From contig NZ_JASHKN010000004.1 of the NCBI RefSeq assembly GCF_030056735.1, positions 27,402-91,401 on the forward strand: DNA of 64,000 nt, read 5' to 3'. The notes beneath the pieces are model-generated. The model did not search any database. It was not told the origin of the DNA and worked only from the letters and a program-made list of their open reading frames with translations. The position numbers were made by a program, and so were the translations under genes. Within the stretch, counting starts at the first letter, position 1; every line of letters begins with the position of its first letter. Shown one piece after another: positions 9,146 to 17,430 of this stretch. This stretch comes from Rhodococcus sp. IEGM 1409 (lineage in GTDB: Bacteria > Actinomycetota > Actinomycetes > Mycobacteriales > Mycobacteriaceae).

Positions 9146-10024
9146 ATGCCCGACTTTTCCGCCGATTCGCTGGACCCCGCACAATTGCGGGCAGTTGCCG
9201 TAGCCGTCGCCGAACGCGCGGCCGAACACGTCCGCGTGCGTCGGCCCGAGGTTTTCGGCCTGGTGGGTTCCGGTGCCGCCGAGGGTGGTTCGGTTGCTGC
9301 GAAGAGCACGCCCACCGATCCCGTCACGGTGGTCGATACCGAAACCGAACAGGTGATTCGCGACCTTCTGGCCGAATTGCGGCCTGCAGATTCGATCTTG
9401 GGTGAGGAAGGCGGGGGAGACACCGACGATTCCGCGGGAGTTCGATGGGTTGTCGACCCCATCGACGGCACGGTGAATTTTCTCTACGGAATCCCCGCGT
9501 TCGCCATCTCGGTGGCCGTACAGATCGGCGGAGTCTCGGTAGCCGGGGCTGTCGTCGACGTGTCGCTGGAAACCACGTACGCCGCGCATCGGGGCGGCGG
9601 CGCAAGCATGACCACGGCCGACGGCGTCGTCAGCGAACTGCAGGCCAACGCGGTGACCGAACTGTCAATGGCGCTGTTGGCCACCGGCTTCGGATACGGA
9701 GCGGATCGCCGGAAGGTGCAGGGCACATTGATCGGGCAGATCCTGCCGCAGGTCCGCGACATCCGACGCATCGGTTCGGCTGCGTTGGATCTGTGCATGG
9801 TTGCCACCGGCCGTGTCGATGCTCACTTCGAGCACGGACTGAGTCCGTGGGACTGGGCAGCGGGCTCCCTGATCGCTTCCGAAGCGGGGGCCGTGATCAA
9901 CGTCCCGTCGCCCAATTCCACTTCGGCCGACGGCAATGTCGTCTACGCCGTGGCTCCGGCGATTGCGGATCAGTTCGCGCAGATGCTCAGCTCGAGTGGC
10001 GCGGATCAGCCGATTCCGAGCTGA
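9146..10024 (+). CDS. suhB: Inositol-1-monophosphatase family protein SuhB
   Basis: 292 residues. The three metal-binding motifs of the family are present: GEEGG near residue 87, VDPIDGTVNF near 103, and SPWDWAAGSLI near 234. It dephosphorylates inositol 1-phosphate, the last step of free myo-inositol synthesis, which feeds phosphatidylinositol and mycothiol. This links to the pgsA-patA-pimA genes at the other end of the window. ATG 9146 has only a weak AGAAAGA ribosome site, but the residue after it fits homologues. Divergent from ppgK and convergent with cei (gap of six bases). Confidence 0.95.
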   Translation: MPDFSADSLDPAQLRAVAVAVAERAAEHVRVRRPEVFGLVGSGAAEGGSVAAKSTPTDPVTVVDTETEQVIRDLLAELRPADSILGEEGGGDTDDSAGVRWVVDPIDGTVNFLYGIPAFAISVAVQIGGVSVAGAVVDVSLETTYAAHRGGGASMTTADGVVSELQANAVTELSMALLATGFGYGADRRKVQGTLIGQILPQVRDIRRIGSAALDLCMVATGRVDAHFEHGLSPWDWAAGSLIASEAGAVINVPSPNSTSADGNVVYAVAPAIADQFAQMLSSSGADQPIPS

Positions 10025-10030
10025 GGTCGA

Positions 10031-10714
10031 TCAGCAGCGCGCGGTGCGGGCTGCTTTGAGCAGTGCGATGTCCATCGGGGCGACTTCGGCGTTCGCGGGC
10101 TGCTCGGCCAGGGCGTGCAGGATCGCCGTGGCGTCGCTGTTGGGCGTCAGGGCGCCCTTGTTGTAGGTGCCGAGAGCCAAGTCGACGGTGTCGTCGTCGC
10201 GGCCGTCCTGGACCAGTTCGGCGCAGGGGGCGACCAGCCACACGGAACTGGCGGCGGCGAGACCGTTCTGTCCGAAGCGGATCTGACCCTGGCACTCCAT
10301 GTTCTGGTCGACGTAGACGGGGTCGTTTCCGACCTGGACGTCCGGCGCGCTGGCGAAGCCGAACTCGCTCAGTTGCGCTGCCACCTGGGCGGCCTGCCCG
10401 TGTTCACCATTGGCGTTGAACACGCGAACCTTGGCTGCGGCCAGGGGAGCGGGATCGACGTCGAGCAGCTTCGACCGGTCGACGACGGTTCCCAGCGGTA
10501 GTGGCGCCGCTGCCGAAGGATCGGAGGAAGGCTGCGGAAGATTGCAGGCCACGGTGTCACTGACTTCTGCCTCGGCGCTCAGGATGCGGACCCACAAGAC
10601 ACTGCCGATCAATGCGAGTATTGCGAACACGGCGATCACCGGCCACGCGCGCCGACGGCGGAACGGACGTCCCTGGTCATCGGTAGAGCTGCCTTCGGTG
10701 ATCAGAGAAACCAC
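10031..10714 (-). CDS. cei: Envelope integrity protein Cei (LytR_C domain)
   Basis: 227 residues from GTG 10714: a short Arg-rich cytoplasmic start, one transmembrane helix (about residues 24-44), then an extracytoplasmic LytR C-terminal-type domain (KVRVFNANGEHGQAAQVAAQL near residue 95) with four cysteines (one just after the helix and three in the C-terminal half). It corresponds by position to Rv2700, named Cei for cell-envelope integrity. GTG 10714 has GAGGG at good spacing; an in-frame GTG at 10816 would add 34 residues but has no ribosome site. Convergent with suhB. Confidence 0.85.
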   Translation of the reverse strand: MVSLITEGSSTDDQGRPFRRRRAWPVIAVFAILALIGSVLWVRILSAEAEVSDTVACNLPQPSSDPSAAAPLPLGTVVDRSKLLDVDPAPLAAAKVRVFNANGEHGQAAQVAAQLSEFGFASAPDVQVGNDPVYVDQNMECQGQIRFGQNGLAAASSVWLVAPCAELVQDGRDDDTVDLALGTYNKGALTPNSDATAILHALAEQPANAEVAPMDIALLKAARTARC

Positions 10715-11247
10715 GGTATCCCTCGACTTTCTTGACGAAACCTGTACTTCGCCATCGGGCCGAGCGGCGCCGGCATGACGTTCGGTGCTTACCTTAGAGG
10801 GCTTGTGTGGCGACACAGCCGAAGCGCGGCTCGACGCGTCGAGCCGCGCTTGATCACCAAACGGCAGTTGGCCGACTACCGGCCTGTTTCTACCCGGATT
10901 CGGCCCGAAAACATCGGCGATAGGTCACAGCTTGCTCTTGCCTTGGTGACAATTCGTAGTCATTTTTCGGAAATTTCCGATTCGGTTACTACTTTCGTGC
11001 TCGCGTCGGCTACTGTCTGGCGGCCCAGGTCGTTCAACTGGGCATCGGCAGGACGCCGAAATGACAACCAAATGAGGCGCAGATCACGTTCTCGGAAGGA
11101 ACTTCCGGGCACTAATTCCAGTCCTGCAGCGTTATGCAGCGACAGGGAATGATCTGGATGCCACGGCGGTTTCCATGCGCATCAAGGATCTACCGGATTC
11201 TCGGCGCACACGGGACCGGGATACACGAAGAGGATGGGGTAGACGAG
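10715..11247. other. Long intergenic region between cei and the DUF4193 gene
   Basis: About 530 bases with no credible gene. It holds a perfect 30-base palindrome (10822-10851), a perfect 14-base palindrome (10967-10980, TCGGAAATTTCCGA), and a TANNNT-type hexamer TACTGT at 11011-11016 on the plus strand, which would give the DUF4193 gene a leader of about 225 bases. An open frame crosses it on the plus strand, but its composition does not look like protein. It may contain a small RNA or long leader. Confidence 0.5.
10822..10851. repeat. Perfect 30-base palindrome upstream of cei
   Basis: The 30 bases equal their own reverse complement (two 15-base halves centred on GCGC). As RNA it would fold into a very stable hairpin with a four-base loop. 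There is no U-tract on either side. It could be a terminator for an unannotated transcript or a protein-binding site. Confidence 0.7.
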
Positions 11248-11550
11248 ATGGCAACTGACTACGACGCACCGAGGCGTACAGAGTCCGACGAGGTTTCGGA
11301 GGACTCGCTCGAAGAGCTGAAGGCGCGACGCAACGAAGCGCAGTCAGCCGTCGTCGACATCGACGAGACGGACACCGCGGAGTCCTTCGAGCTGCCGGGT
11401 GCCGACCTTTCCGGCGAGGAACTCTCGGTTCGAGTGGTTCCGAAGCAGGCAGACGAGTTCACGTGTTCGAGCTGCTTCCTGGTCCATCACCGCAGCCGCC
11501 TGGCCAGTGATGCCAACGGGCAGCTCGTATGCATGGACTGCGCTGCCTGA
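11248..11550 (+). CDS. DUF4193 domain-containing protein
   Basis: A 100-residue acidic protein (Rv2699c counterpart). The C-terminal 30 residues hold two CxxC pairs, FTCSSCFLVHH and VCMDCAA, forming a likely zinc ribbon. Function is unknown; the family is almost confined to Actinobacteria and highly conserved next to dut/sigA. ATG 11248 is the family start; GAGGATGGGG lies about 14 bases upstream. The gene has an unusually long upstream region without coding sequence. Confidence 0.9.
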   Translation: MATDYDAPRRTESDEVSEDSLEELKARRNEAQSAVVDIDETDTAESFELPGADLSGEELSVRVVPKQADEFTCSSCFLVHHRSRLASDANGQLVCMDCAA

Positions 11551-11630
11551 TCTCCCTTCCCGGTGGTCGACCCGTCAGCTCGAGGGTCGACCAAGGGTCG
11601 GGGAGTACTGCTTTGCTGTGACCGTGCTGG

Positions 11631-12128
11631 TCAGCGATCCAGCGCAGCCAGCAGATCAGCGGGACGACGTGTGCTGACCAACCAGTACGGCGTGGGATCC
11701 TCCGGGTCGTCGAGCACGATCAACACCATTGTCTTGACCCATGGGCGATGTTGGACGAACGCCGACGGATCGAGTTGGCGCCCCATCGCCGCACTCTTCG
11801 CGGATGCCGGCACTGCTGCCGCCCGTGAAATCAGTTCGACCGGCAGGTGGGCTCTACCCACGTGCAGTTCTTTCGCCCCTGCTGTCTCCACCACCTCGAC
11901 ACGCATCCGGCTGAGCCAGAACGCCGCCCAGATGGGGATGGGGAGCAGCACGACGTACGCCAGGTACGAGAGAAGCCCTGGGCGGCCCATGTGAACCTCG
12001 GCCGCGAGGAGTCCGGCTACGGCCAGTCCGGCGATCCACCACCAGATCGGCACCCACAGGCGCTCGGAGTACAGCGTCGTGGACGGGGGCGTTGTGGTGG
12101 CGACGTCAGGTCGAGATGTTTCGGGCAC
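11631..12128 (-). CDS. DUF3093 domain-containing membrane protein
   Basis: 165 residues, Rv2698 counterpart. Two adjacent transmembrane segments (about residues 27-47 and 52-72) are followed by a soluble domain carrying [17 protein letters not shown], the family signature. Function unknown. GTG 12128 is the start. Convergent with the DUF4193 gene and divergent from dut, with only 41 bases between the two start codons, so the dut and DUF3093 promoters must overlap. Confidence 0.88.
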   Translation of the reverse strand: MPETSRPDVATTTPPSTTLYSERLWVPIWWWIAGLAVAGLLAAEVHMGRPGLLSYLAYVVLLPIPIWAAFWLSRMRVEVVETAGAKELHVGRAHLPVELISRAAAVPASAKSAAMGRQLDPSAFVQHRPWVKTMVLIVLDDPEDPTPYWLVSTRRPADLLAALDR

Positions 12129-12155
12129 CTGTCAAGGATAGTCCGTCGCTACGAG

Positions 12156-12161
12156 TAGTCT
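12156..12161 (+). promoter_or_regulatory. Candidate dut -10 box (TAGTCT)
   Basis: TAGTCT fits TANNNT and ends eight bases before GTG 12170, so the dut transcript would be leaderless or nearly so. No Shine-Dalgarno sequence precedes the GTG. Confidence 0.4.
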
Positions 12162-12169
12162 TGGCCCAC

Positions 12170-12664
12170 GTGAGCGACCATCTCTCCATCGCCTTGAAGC
12201 GACTGGATCCAGACCTGCCGGTTCCACAGCGTGCGCATCCCGGAGATGCGGGTGTGGATCTGTGCTCCACCAGCGACGTCACGATCGAACCCGGCCACCG
12301 AACACTGGTCGGAACGGGGATTGCGATCGCTCTGCCGGTGGGCACCGTCGGGTTGATCCATCCGCGTTCCGGACTCGCCGCCAAATCGGGACTGTCGATC
12401 GTGAATGCGCCCGGAACCGTGGACGCGGGATACCGGGGCGAGCTCAAGGTCTGCTTGATCAATCTCGATCCGGCCATAGCCATCGACATCCGCCGCGGTG
12501 ACCGAATCGCTCAGCTCGTGGTTCAACGAGTCGAACTCCCGATTTTCGAGGAAGTCGAGTCGCTGGACGACACGACCAGAGGGACTGGAGGCTACGGTTC
12601 CAGCGGCGGTCACGCGATACTCGATACCGATGCGCCTGGCGCGGTAGTCGGAGAGGGAGTCTGA
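12170..12664 (+). CDS. dut: dUTP diphosphatase
   Basis: 164 residues with all five dUTPase motifs: PGDAGVDL (I) near residue 24, HPRSGLAAK (II) near 65, [13 protein letters not shown] (III) near 82, [10 protein letters not shown] (IV) near 109 and [12 protein letters not shown] (V) near 141. It hydrolyses dUTP to dUMP, preventing uracil incorporation and supplying thymidylate synthesis. GTG 12170 is the likely start. DUF3710 follows three bases after the stop, so the two form an operon, as in mycobacteria (Rv2697c-Rv2696c). Confidence 0.96.
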   Translation: MSDHLSIALKRLDPDLPVPQRAHPGDAGVDLCSTSDVTIEPGHRTLVGTGIAIALPVGTVGLIHPRSGLAAKSGLSIVNAPGTVDAGYRGELKVCLINLDPAIAIDIRRGDRIAQLVVQRVELPIFEEVESLDDTTRGTGGYGSSGGHAILDTDAPGAVVGEGV

Positions 12665-12667
12665 ATC

Positions 12668-13498
12668 ATGTTCGGACGCAAGAAGAAGACAGACGTCGAC
12701 GAGGAACCCACCAGATTCTTCGGTGACGAGAACGACGAGTCGGTAGAGATCGACGAGGTCGAAGACGATCTCGATGTCGCCGGTGACGAGTTCGGTGACG
12801 AGTCCGAGGGCCCCTACGACATCTCGGAGATCGATTCCGACGATCCGACGGCAGGCCACGACGGTCAGCGTCTTGATCTCGGATCCGTTCTGGTGCCGAT
12901 GCCCACCGGCGGACAGTTGCAGGTCGAGATGGCGCCCAACGGTTCGCCCCAGGCGGTACACCTGGTCACCGAGCACGGCCGCATCACCGTTGCCGCCTAC
13001 GCCGCCCCGAAATCGCCCGGTCAGTGGCGTGAGGTCGTTGCCGAGCTCGCGCAGTCGCTTCGCGACGACAATTCTGCGGTGAGCGTCGAGAACGGTCCGT
13101 GGGGCCGTGAACTGGCTGCCGTGACGGCCAACATGGACCTGCGGTTCATCGGCGTCGACGGTCCGCGGTGGATGGTGCGCTGCGTGGTCGCGGGTCCGAG
13201 TGGATCCACCGCCGCGAACGCCCCTTTGGTGGCAATCGCACGGGACATCTTGCGCGACACCGTCGTCAACCGAGGATCGGAGCCGCACCCGGTGCGGACA
13301 CCGCTGCCCGTCGTGCTCCCGCAGGTACTCGCCGAGCAGTTGGCGGCCGCACACGAGCAGCAGCAGTTGGCGGCAGCGCAGCAGCAACAGGTCGCAGTCC
13401 AGCAGCCGCAGTCAGCTCCGCCCGCACCTCCGGCACGGCCGACTCCGCCGCCGCGTAGCGGCGAATCCGGTTCTGCCATGCAGCAATTGGGGCAGTAA
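12668..13498 (+). CDS. DUF3710 domain-containing protein
   Basis: 276 residues (Rv2696c counterpart). The first ~75 residues are charged and very acidic after an initial Lys cluster; the core DUF3710 domain follows (from RLDLGSVLVPMP to about residue 220); the last ~60 residues are rich in Gln, Ala and Pro. Cytoplasmic, function unknown. It starts three bases after dut, implying co-transcription and perhaps translational coupling. Convergent with the hydrolase gene. Confidence 0.9.
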   Translation: MFGRKKKTDVDEEPTRFFGDENDESVEIDEVEDDLDVAGDEFGDESEGPYDISEIDSDDPTAGHDGQRLDLGSVLVPMPTGGQLQVEMAPNGSPQAVHLVTEHGRITVAAYAAPKSPGQWREVVAELAQSLRDDNSAVSVENGPWGRELAAVTANMDLRFIGVDGPRWMVRCVVAGPSGSTAANAPLVAIARDILRDTVVNRGSEPHPVRTPLPVVLPQVLAEQLAAAHEQQQLAAAQQQQVAVQQPQSAPPAPPARPTPPPRSGESGSAMQQLGQ

Positions 13499-13520
13499 CA
13501 GAGTCTTTTCAGAGTTCCTG

Positions 13521-14246
13521 TCAGGCGCTCGCGGTGGTCTCGGAATCGACCGCCGCGAGCGCTTTGATGCAGGTGGACCCGAGAACAGCGGGATCGCGCC
13601 CGATCAAGTCCAGCGTCGTCGTGGCGACTGCGCCGCGGGGGAGTGCATCCGCCAAGGCCTGCGCCACCGCCGCGGGATGAACCGGGTCGTCCACTGCCGA
13701 AGCGATGCCGACCGGAACGCCTATCTCCCGTAACGCGCTCTCGCTGAGGGAGTGGTACGACGCCGCCTCGTCGAGCGCTGCCGGGAGATCGGGCCACTGC
13801 GAGCGCCAGGAGCGCTCGAGTTCGGCTCCGAGCCACGCCGGACTCGACGCAAGCATCGCTGCGATCACCGCCTCCAAACCTTCGGAGCGTAGTTGCCCTG
13901 CGGTGAACCTCGCGCTCGCCGCTGCGGGTGCGTCGTCCGCCGGCCCGATCCAGGCCGGAAGCGCTGCCAACACACTCACTGTTCGATCGGGGTTGGCGGC
14001 GGCCCACTGGAGCGCCACGGCCGCCCCGATCGAGACGCCTCCGACGATGATTCGGCCGTGCGTGTCCGCGGCTCTGTCCATCGCGTCCAGATACCCGTCC
14101 ACGACACGCCGAGGGTCCGGTTCAATTGCGACGATGCGCACATCCAGAGACGCCAGCGGCGCCCGGAATGCCCGGTCCGCGAAGTGGGCGTCAGAGCCTG
14201 TACCTGGGAGAACGACGGCCACGGTCTCCGATTCTGAGATCTGCAT
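13521..14246 (-). CDS. Alpha/beta hydrolase
   Basis: 241 residues, Rv2695 counterpart. An N-terminal VAVVLPGTGSD gives the oxyanion strand, GGVSIGAA near residue 68 is the nucleophile elbow (G-x-S-x-G), VDDPVHP near 188 supplies the acid and the late basic position would be the His; the exact His is not certain. No signal peptide, so probably cytoplasmic. Substrate unknown. It is divergent from the OB-fold gene and convergent with DUF3710. Confidence 0.85.
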   Translation of the reverse strand: MQISESETVAVVLPGTGSDAHFADRAFRAPLASLDVRIVAIEPDPRRVVDGYLDAMDRAADTHGRIIVGGVSIGAAVALQWAAANPDRTVSVLAALPAWIGPADDAPAAASARFTAGQLRSEGLEAVIAAMLASSPAWLGAELERSWRSQWPDLPAALDEAASYHSLSESALREIGVPVGIASAVDDPVHPAAVAQALADALPRGAVATTTLDLIGRDPAVLGSTCIKALAAVDSETTASA

Positions 14247-14340
14247 CTCTTGATCTTGCCCGGTGCCCCCGAGGCGCGGACTGACCGGTGTGGTTACACG
14301 CTCGTAATGGGTCTACAGTGGCGATCACACAGCCCTTCAC

Positions 14341-14363
14341 GTGACGCGAAACCCTTGCGTCAC
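14341..14363 (+). promoter_or_regulatory. Inverted repeat in the leader of the OB-fold gene
   Basis: Arms GTGACGC (14341-14347) and GCGTCAC (14357-14363) with a nine-base loop lie just upstream of the AGGAG ribosome site for ATG 14385 and downstream of a TACAGT -10-like hexamer (14314-14319). It is either an mRNA hairpin or an operator. Confidence 0.35.
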
Positions 14364-14384
14364 ACATGTTCGCAGGAGCGCGCA

Positions 14385-14759
14385 ATGGCACCCGCCGCCG
14401 CAGGATATTTTCGTCGACTGACCCAGCGTCTGACTGAGGACGTCGACCAGTTGGATGCCCAGGAAATGGCCGAGTCCAACAAGGCTTCCGGAGGTCAGAA
14501 GGCCTGCGATTGTCGTCGCGGTGAAGAGGTCACGATGGTGGGCCGACTCCGTAGCGTCGACGCGTGTCCCAAGTCGGGAAATGCCAGCATCGAGGCCGAG
14601 TTCTTCGACGGCACCGAGGTGATCAATCTCGTCTGGATCGGGCGTCGCCGGATCCCGGGAATCGAGACCGGTAAGACCTTGCTGATCCGCGGTCGTGTGG
14701 GCGAGCGTGACGGTCGCAAGGCGATCTTCAACCCTTACTACGAACTGCGCGGCGAATAG
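14385..14759 (+). CDS. OB-fold nucleic acid binding domain protein
   Basis: 124 residues (Rv2694c counterpart). An N-terminal ~30-residue helix region precedes an OB-fold: VTMVGRLRSVD, then EFFDGTEVINLVWIGRR, then GKTLLIRGRVGERDGRKAIFNPYY, the tRNA_anti-type order also found at RecG and aminoacyl-tRNA synthetase N-termini. It probably binds nucleic acid in the cytoplasm; its partner is unknown. ATG 14385 has AGGAG eight bases upstream. DUF3159 follows 52 bases downstream. Confidence 0.88.
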   Translation: MAPAAAGYFRRLTQRLTEDVDQLDAQEMAESNKASGGQKACDCRRGEEVTMVGRLRSVDACPKSGNASIEAEFFDGTEVINLVWIGRRRIPGIETGKTLLIRGRVGERDGRKAIFNPYYELRGE

Positions 14760-14811
14760 GCGCGTTTCCCGCATTTACCGTGCGACTCGGTGACTGTGGC
14801 ACCCTCGACAG

Positions 14812-15525
14812 GTGACTGAAACACAACAGCGATCGGTAATCGACCAACTCGGCGGCCTGAGTGGTCTGATCTATTCGTCTTTGCCGATTCTGATTTTTGT
14901 CCCGGTCAACAGCATCTGGAACCTCACTGCGGCAATCTGGGCCGCATTGGGCGTCGCCGTCGCGATCGCGGCCTGGCGCCTCTTCCGGAAGGATTCCCTC
15001 CAACCCGCCATTTCCGGGTTTCTCGGAGTCGGAGTTTCCGCGTTCATTGCCTATCGCACCGGCGACGCCAAAGGATATTTCCTCTTCGGTATCTACACGA
15101 GCCTCGCCTACGGTGCGGTCTTCCTGATTTCCATCCTCGTCCGCTGGCCCCTCGTCGGTATCATCTGGGGCTACCTCAACGGGCACGGCAATCTCTGGCG
15201 CAAGCACCGCTCTGCCGTCCGCCTCTACGACATCGCGACGGCAGCATGGGCGCTGGTCTTCGGTGCGCGCTATCTCGTTCAGTCACAGCTCTACGACACC
15301 GACCACACCGGATGGCTCGCTGTCGCCCGTATCGGCATGGGGTGGCCACTGACGGGTCTGGTCCTGCTGGTCACGATCTGGGCCGTGCGTAAGGCCGATC
15401 GGATCGTCGAGCCGGAACCGGTTGTAGGGCCTGAAAGCAGTGAGCCCACCGCAACGGACACGGGGTCCGAAGAGGTGGGCTCGGTGAATCTGACGAAGCC
15501 GCGCGAAGATCGCGATCTCAGCTGA
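14812..15525 (+). CDS. DUF3159 domain-containing membrane protein
   Basis: 237 residues (Rv2693c counterpart), with about six hydrophobic segments between residues 20 and 200 and a charged Pro/Glu-rich tail. The family has no assigned function. It follows the OB-fold gene on the same strand. Its last eight bases overlap the 3' end of the convergent acetyltransferase gene. Confidence 0.88.
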   Translation: MTETQQRSVIDQLGGLSGLIYSSLPILIFVPVNSIWNLTAAIWAALGVAVAIAAWRLFRKDSLQPAISGFLGVGVSAFIAYRTGDAKGYFLFGIYTSLAYGAVFLISILVRWPLVGIIWGYLNGHGNLWRKHRSAVRLYDIATAAWALVFGARYLVQSQLYDTDHTGWLAVARIGMGWPLTGLVLLVTIWAVRKADRIVEPEPVVGPESSEPTATDTGSEEVGSVNLTKPREDRDLS

Positions 15526-15811
15526 TCAGGTCCTGGTACTCAGGGTGCTTGTCGAGGAACTTCACGACGTACGGGCAGACCGGGTGAACCTTGAGGCCGC
15601 GTGCTCGTACGTCGTCCAGAGCCTGGCGGACGAGAACCCCGGCCAACCCGAAACCTTCGAAGGCCGGGTAGATCTCGGTGTGGTTGAACGAGACGACGTC
15701 ACCTGAGGTGGTGTAGTCCTCGATCCCGGCAAGGTCGCCGTCGGCATGGATCTCGTAACGGCTCTGGCCTGGATTGTCGGTGACTACGGTGTTTTCGGGT
15801 GCTTGTGCCAT
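15518..15811 (-). CDS. Small GNAT-type N-acetyltransferase (YjdJ-like)
   Basis: 97 residues, the size of the minimal GNAT subgroup also called NAT_SF_YjdJ. It shows the characteristic SFNHTEIYPAFEGFGLAGVLV stretch (acetyl-CoA binding region), then ALDDVRARGLKVHPVCPYV and a C-terminal FLDKHPEYQDL. The substrate is unknown. It lies 33 bases downstream of the TrkA-type gene ceoC on the same strand and may be in that operon. Confidence 0.85.
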   Translation of the reverse strand: MAQAPENTVVTDNPGQSRYEIHADGDLAGIEDYTTSGDVVSFNHTEIYPAFEGFGLAGVLVRQALDDVRARGLKVHPVCPYVVKFLDKHPEYQDLIS

Positions 15812-15844
15812 GTGATTCCCTTTCGTCGTCAGTGTGTTCGTCGG

Positions 15845-16507
15845 TCAATTCTCCAGGCGGAGTGCAACGCGCAACTGATCCTCGGCGTCGACGGCCGCAA
15901 CGAAGAGCAGTTCGTCCCCGCCTTCGATGGGATCGTCCATCTGCGGAACGATCACGCGGCCGCCTCGCAAGATGGTGACCAGTGCGCAGTCTCGCGGTAG
16001 TTCGAGTTTTTTGACGGCTTTACCGGCGAGCGGTGTGTTGTCGGGCAACGTGATCTCGACGAGGTTGGCCTGTCCCTGCCGCAGTGTCATCAGTTTGACC
16101 AGGTCACCGACGGAGACGGCCTCTTCGACGAGCGAAGCGAGCATCCGCGGTGTCGAGACGGCGACGTCGACGCCCCACGACTCGTCGAAGAGCCATTCGT
16201 TGCGGGGATCGTTGACGCGGGCGACTACTCGGCGAACACCGAACTCGGTTTTCGCGAGCAGACTGAGAACCAGGTTTGCCTTGTCGTCTCCGGTCGCGGC
16301 AATCACGACCTCGTACGACTCCATCGACGCGTCCTCGAGTCGGCTGAGCTCGCAGGCGTCCGCGTGTACCCACTTCGCCTCGGGCACCGACTCCGGTTCG
16401 ATGTGATCGAGTTTGCGTTCGATCAGCATGACGTCGTGTGAGCTTCGAATCAGCTCTCGCGCAATGGAGCGGCCTACGGCGCCGGCTCCGGCGATGGCGA
16501 CCTTCAT
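15845..16507 (-). CDS. ceoC: TrkA-family potassium uptake regulatory protein (second subunit)
   Basis: 220 residues. RCK_N Rossmann domain with GAGAVGRSIARELI at residues 7-20 and an acidic residue binding the ribose, followed by an RCK_C domain. Such proteins bind NAD(H) or other nucleotides and gate Trk/Ktr potassium transporters. The paralogous ceoB gene lies upstream with 86 bases between, the arrangement of Rv2691-Rv2692. No membrane subunit is adjacent, so the channel partner is encoded elsewhere. Confidence 0.9.
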   Translation of the reverse strand: MKVAIAGAGAVGRSIARELIRSSHDVMLIERKLDHIEPESVPEAKWVHADACELSRLEDASMESYEVVIAATGDDKANLVLSLLAKTEFGVRRVVARVNDPRNEWLFDESWGVDVAVSTPRMLASLVEEAVSVGDLVKLMTLRQGQANLVEITLPDNTPLAGKAVKKLELPRDCALVTILRGGRVIVPQMDDPIEGGDELLFVAAVDAEDQLRVALRLEN

Positions 16508-16593
16508 CGAGAACTTCCAATCACGGTGTAGTGCAACACAGTCGCAGGTTTGTTGTGAGAGACGGCGTTCGGATCAGTCATCTGCAGCCTCCC

Positions 16594-17259
16594 TCAGTCG
16601 TCACTCGGCGGCGGGTTGCCGGCCAGTGCGATCGCCTCGGCGACGGTTCCCGACACGGCGGCGATGTAGACCTGATCGTCGGCCTGGATGACGGTCTTGC
16701 GGTCAGGGAGAATGCCGGTCCCGAAGCGGATGATGAAGGCGACTCTGGAACTGGTCGCGCCTTCGAGGAGTGCGATCGGCTTGCCCGCCCAATCCTCGTG
16801 CAGGGCAAGTTCGGTGATGGCAACAGTGCCCGAAGGATCGCGCCACTTCGCTGTCTGACTTTCCTTGGTCAGCGTGTGCAGGAAACGATCCGTCGACCAC
16901 GGCACGGTGGCGACGGTGGGAATGCCGAGCCGCTCGTAGACGGCGGCACGCTTGGCATCGTAAATGCGTGCGACGACGCGTTCGACGCCGAAAGTCTCGC
17001 GTGCGACGCGTGCTGCGATGATGTTGGAATTGTCTCCCGAGGACACCGCGGCAAAGGCGTCGGCGCGCTCGATGCCGGCCCGGACCAGCACGTCACGGTC
17101 GAACCCCATTCCCAGAACCTTGGTTCCCGGGAAGTCGAGATCGAGACGCAGAAACGCACTCTGATCGCGGTCGATGACGGCGACCTCATGTCCGATCCTG
17201 GTCAGAGATGCGGCGAGGGACGAACCCACCCGACCGCACCCCATGATGACGACATACAC
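16594..17259 (-). CDS. ceoB: TrkA-family potassium uptake regulatory protein (first subunit)
   Basis: 221 residues with the nucleotide-binding motif MGCGRVGSSLAASL at residues 6-19, EVAVIDRD next, and a C-terminal RCK_C domain. Same fold as the protein encoded downstream, so a hetero-oligomeric gating ring is plausible. It is divergent from the APC permease gene at 17431; the 171-base gap holds promoters for both. Confidence 0.9.
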   Translation of the reverse strand: MYVVIMGCGRVGSSLAASLTRIGHEVAVIDRDQSAFLRLDLDFPGTKVLGMGFDRDVLVRAGIERADAFAAVSSGDNSNIIAARVARETFGVERVVARIYDAKRAAVYERLGIPTVATVPWSTDRFLHTLTKESQTAKWRDPSGTVAITELALHEDWAGKPIALLEGATSSRVAFIIRFGTGILPDRKTVIQADDQVYIAAVSGTVAEAIALAGNPPPSDD

Positions 17260-17418
17260 GCCCTACTCCGTTCATGGACCCTCGTGGCGCGATTGCACGC
17301 CGAATCGAACGGTACAGCCCCTCACGGGAAGAGCAAGTACAACGGTCGCCTGCGTGCCGGTTGTCACGACAAAAGGGGAAGTTGGGGCGCTGATGACTCC
17401 GAATCGGGTGCGACGGCT

Positions 17419-17424
17419 TACGCT
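17419..17424 (+). promoter_or_regulatory. Candidate -10 box (TACGCT) for a leaderless permease mRNA
   Basis: TACGCT lies exactly six bases before GTG 17431, which places the start codon at +1. No ribosome site precedes the GTG. No clear -35. Confidence 0.4.
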
Positions 17425-17430
17425 TTGCAC

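Noticed and set aside
10775..11152. 125-codon frame in the cei-DUF4193 gap
   Set aside because: No ribosome site, Arg/Ser-rich random composition, spans two palindromes; treated as non-coding.
16438..17430. N-terminal extension of the permease frame over the ceoBC genes
   Set aside because: The extension is antisense to two TrkA-family genes and lacks membrane or family character; the real start is GTG 17431.
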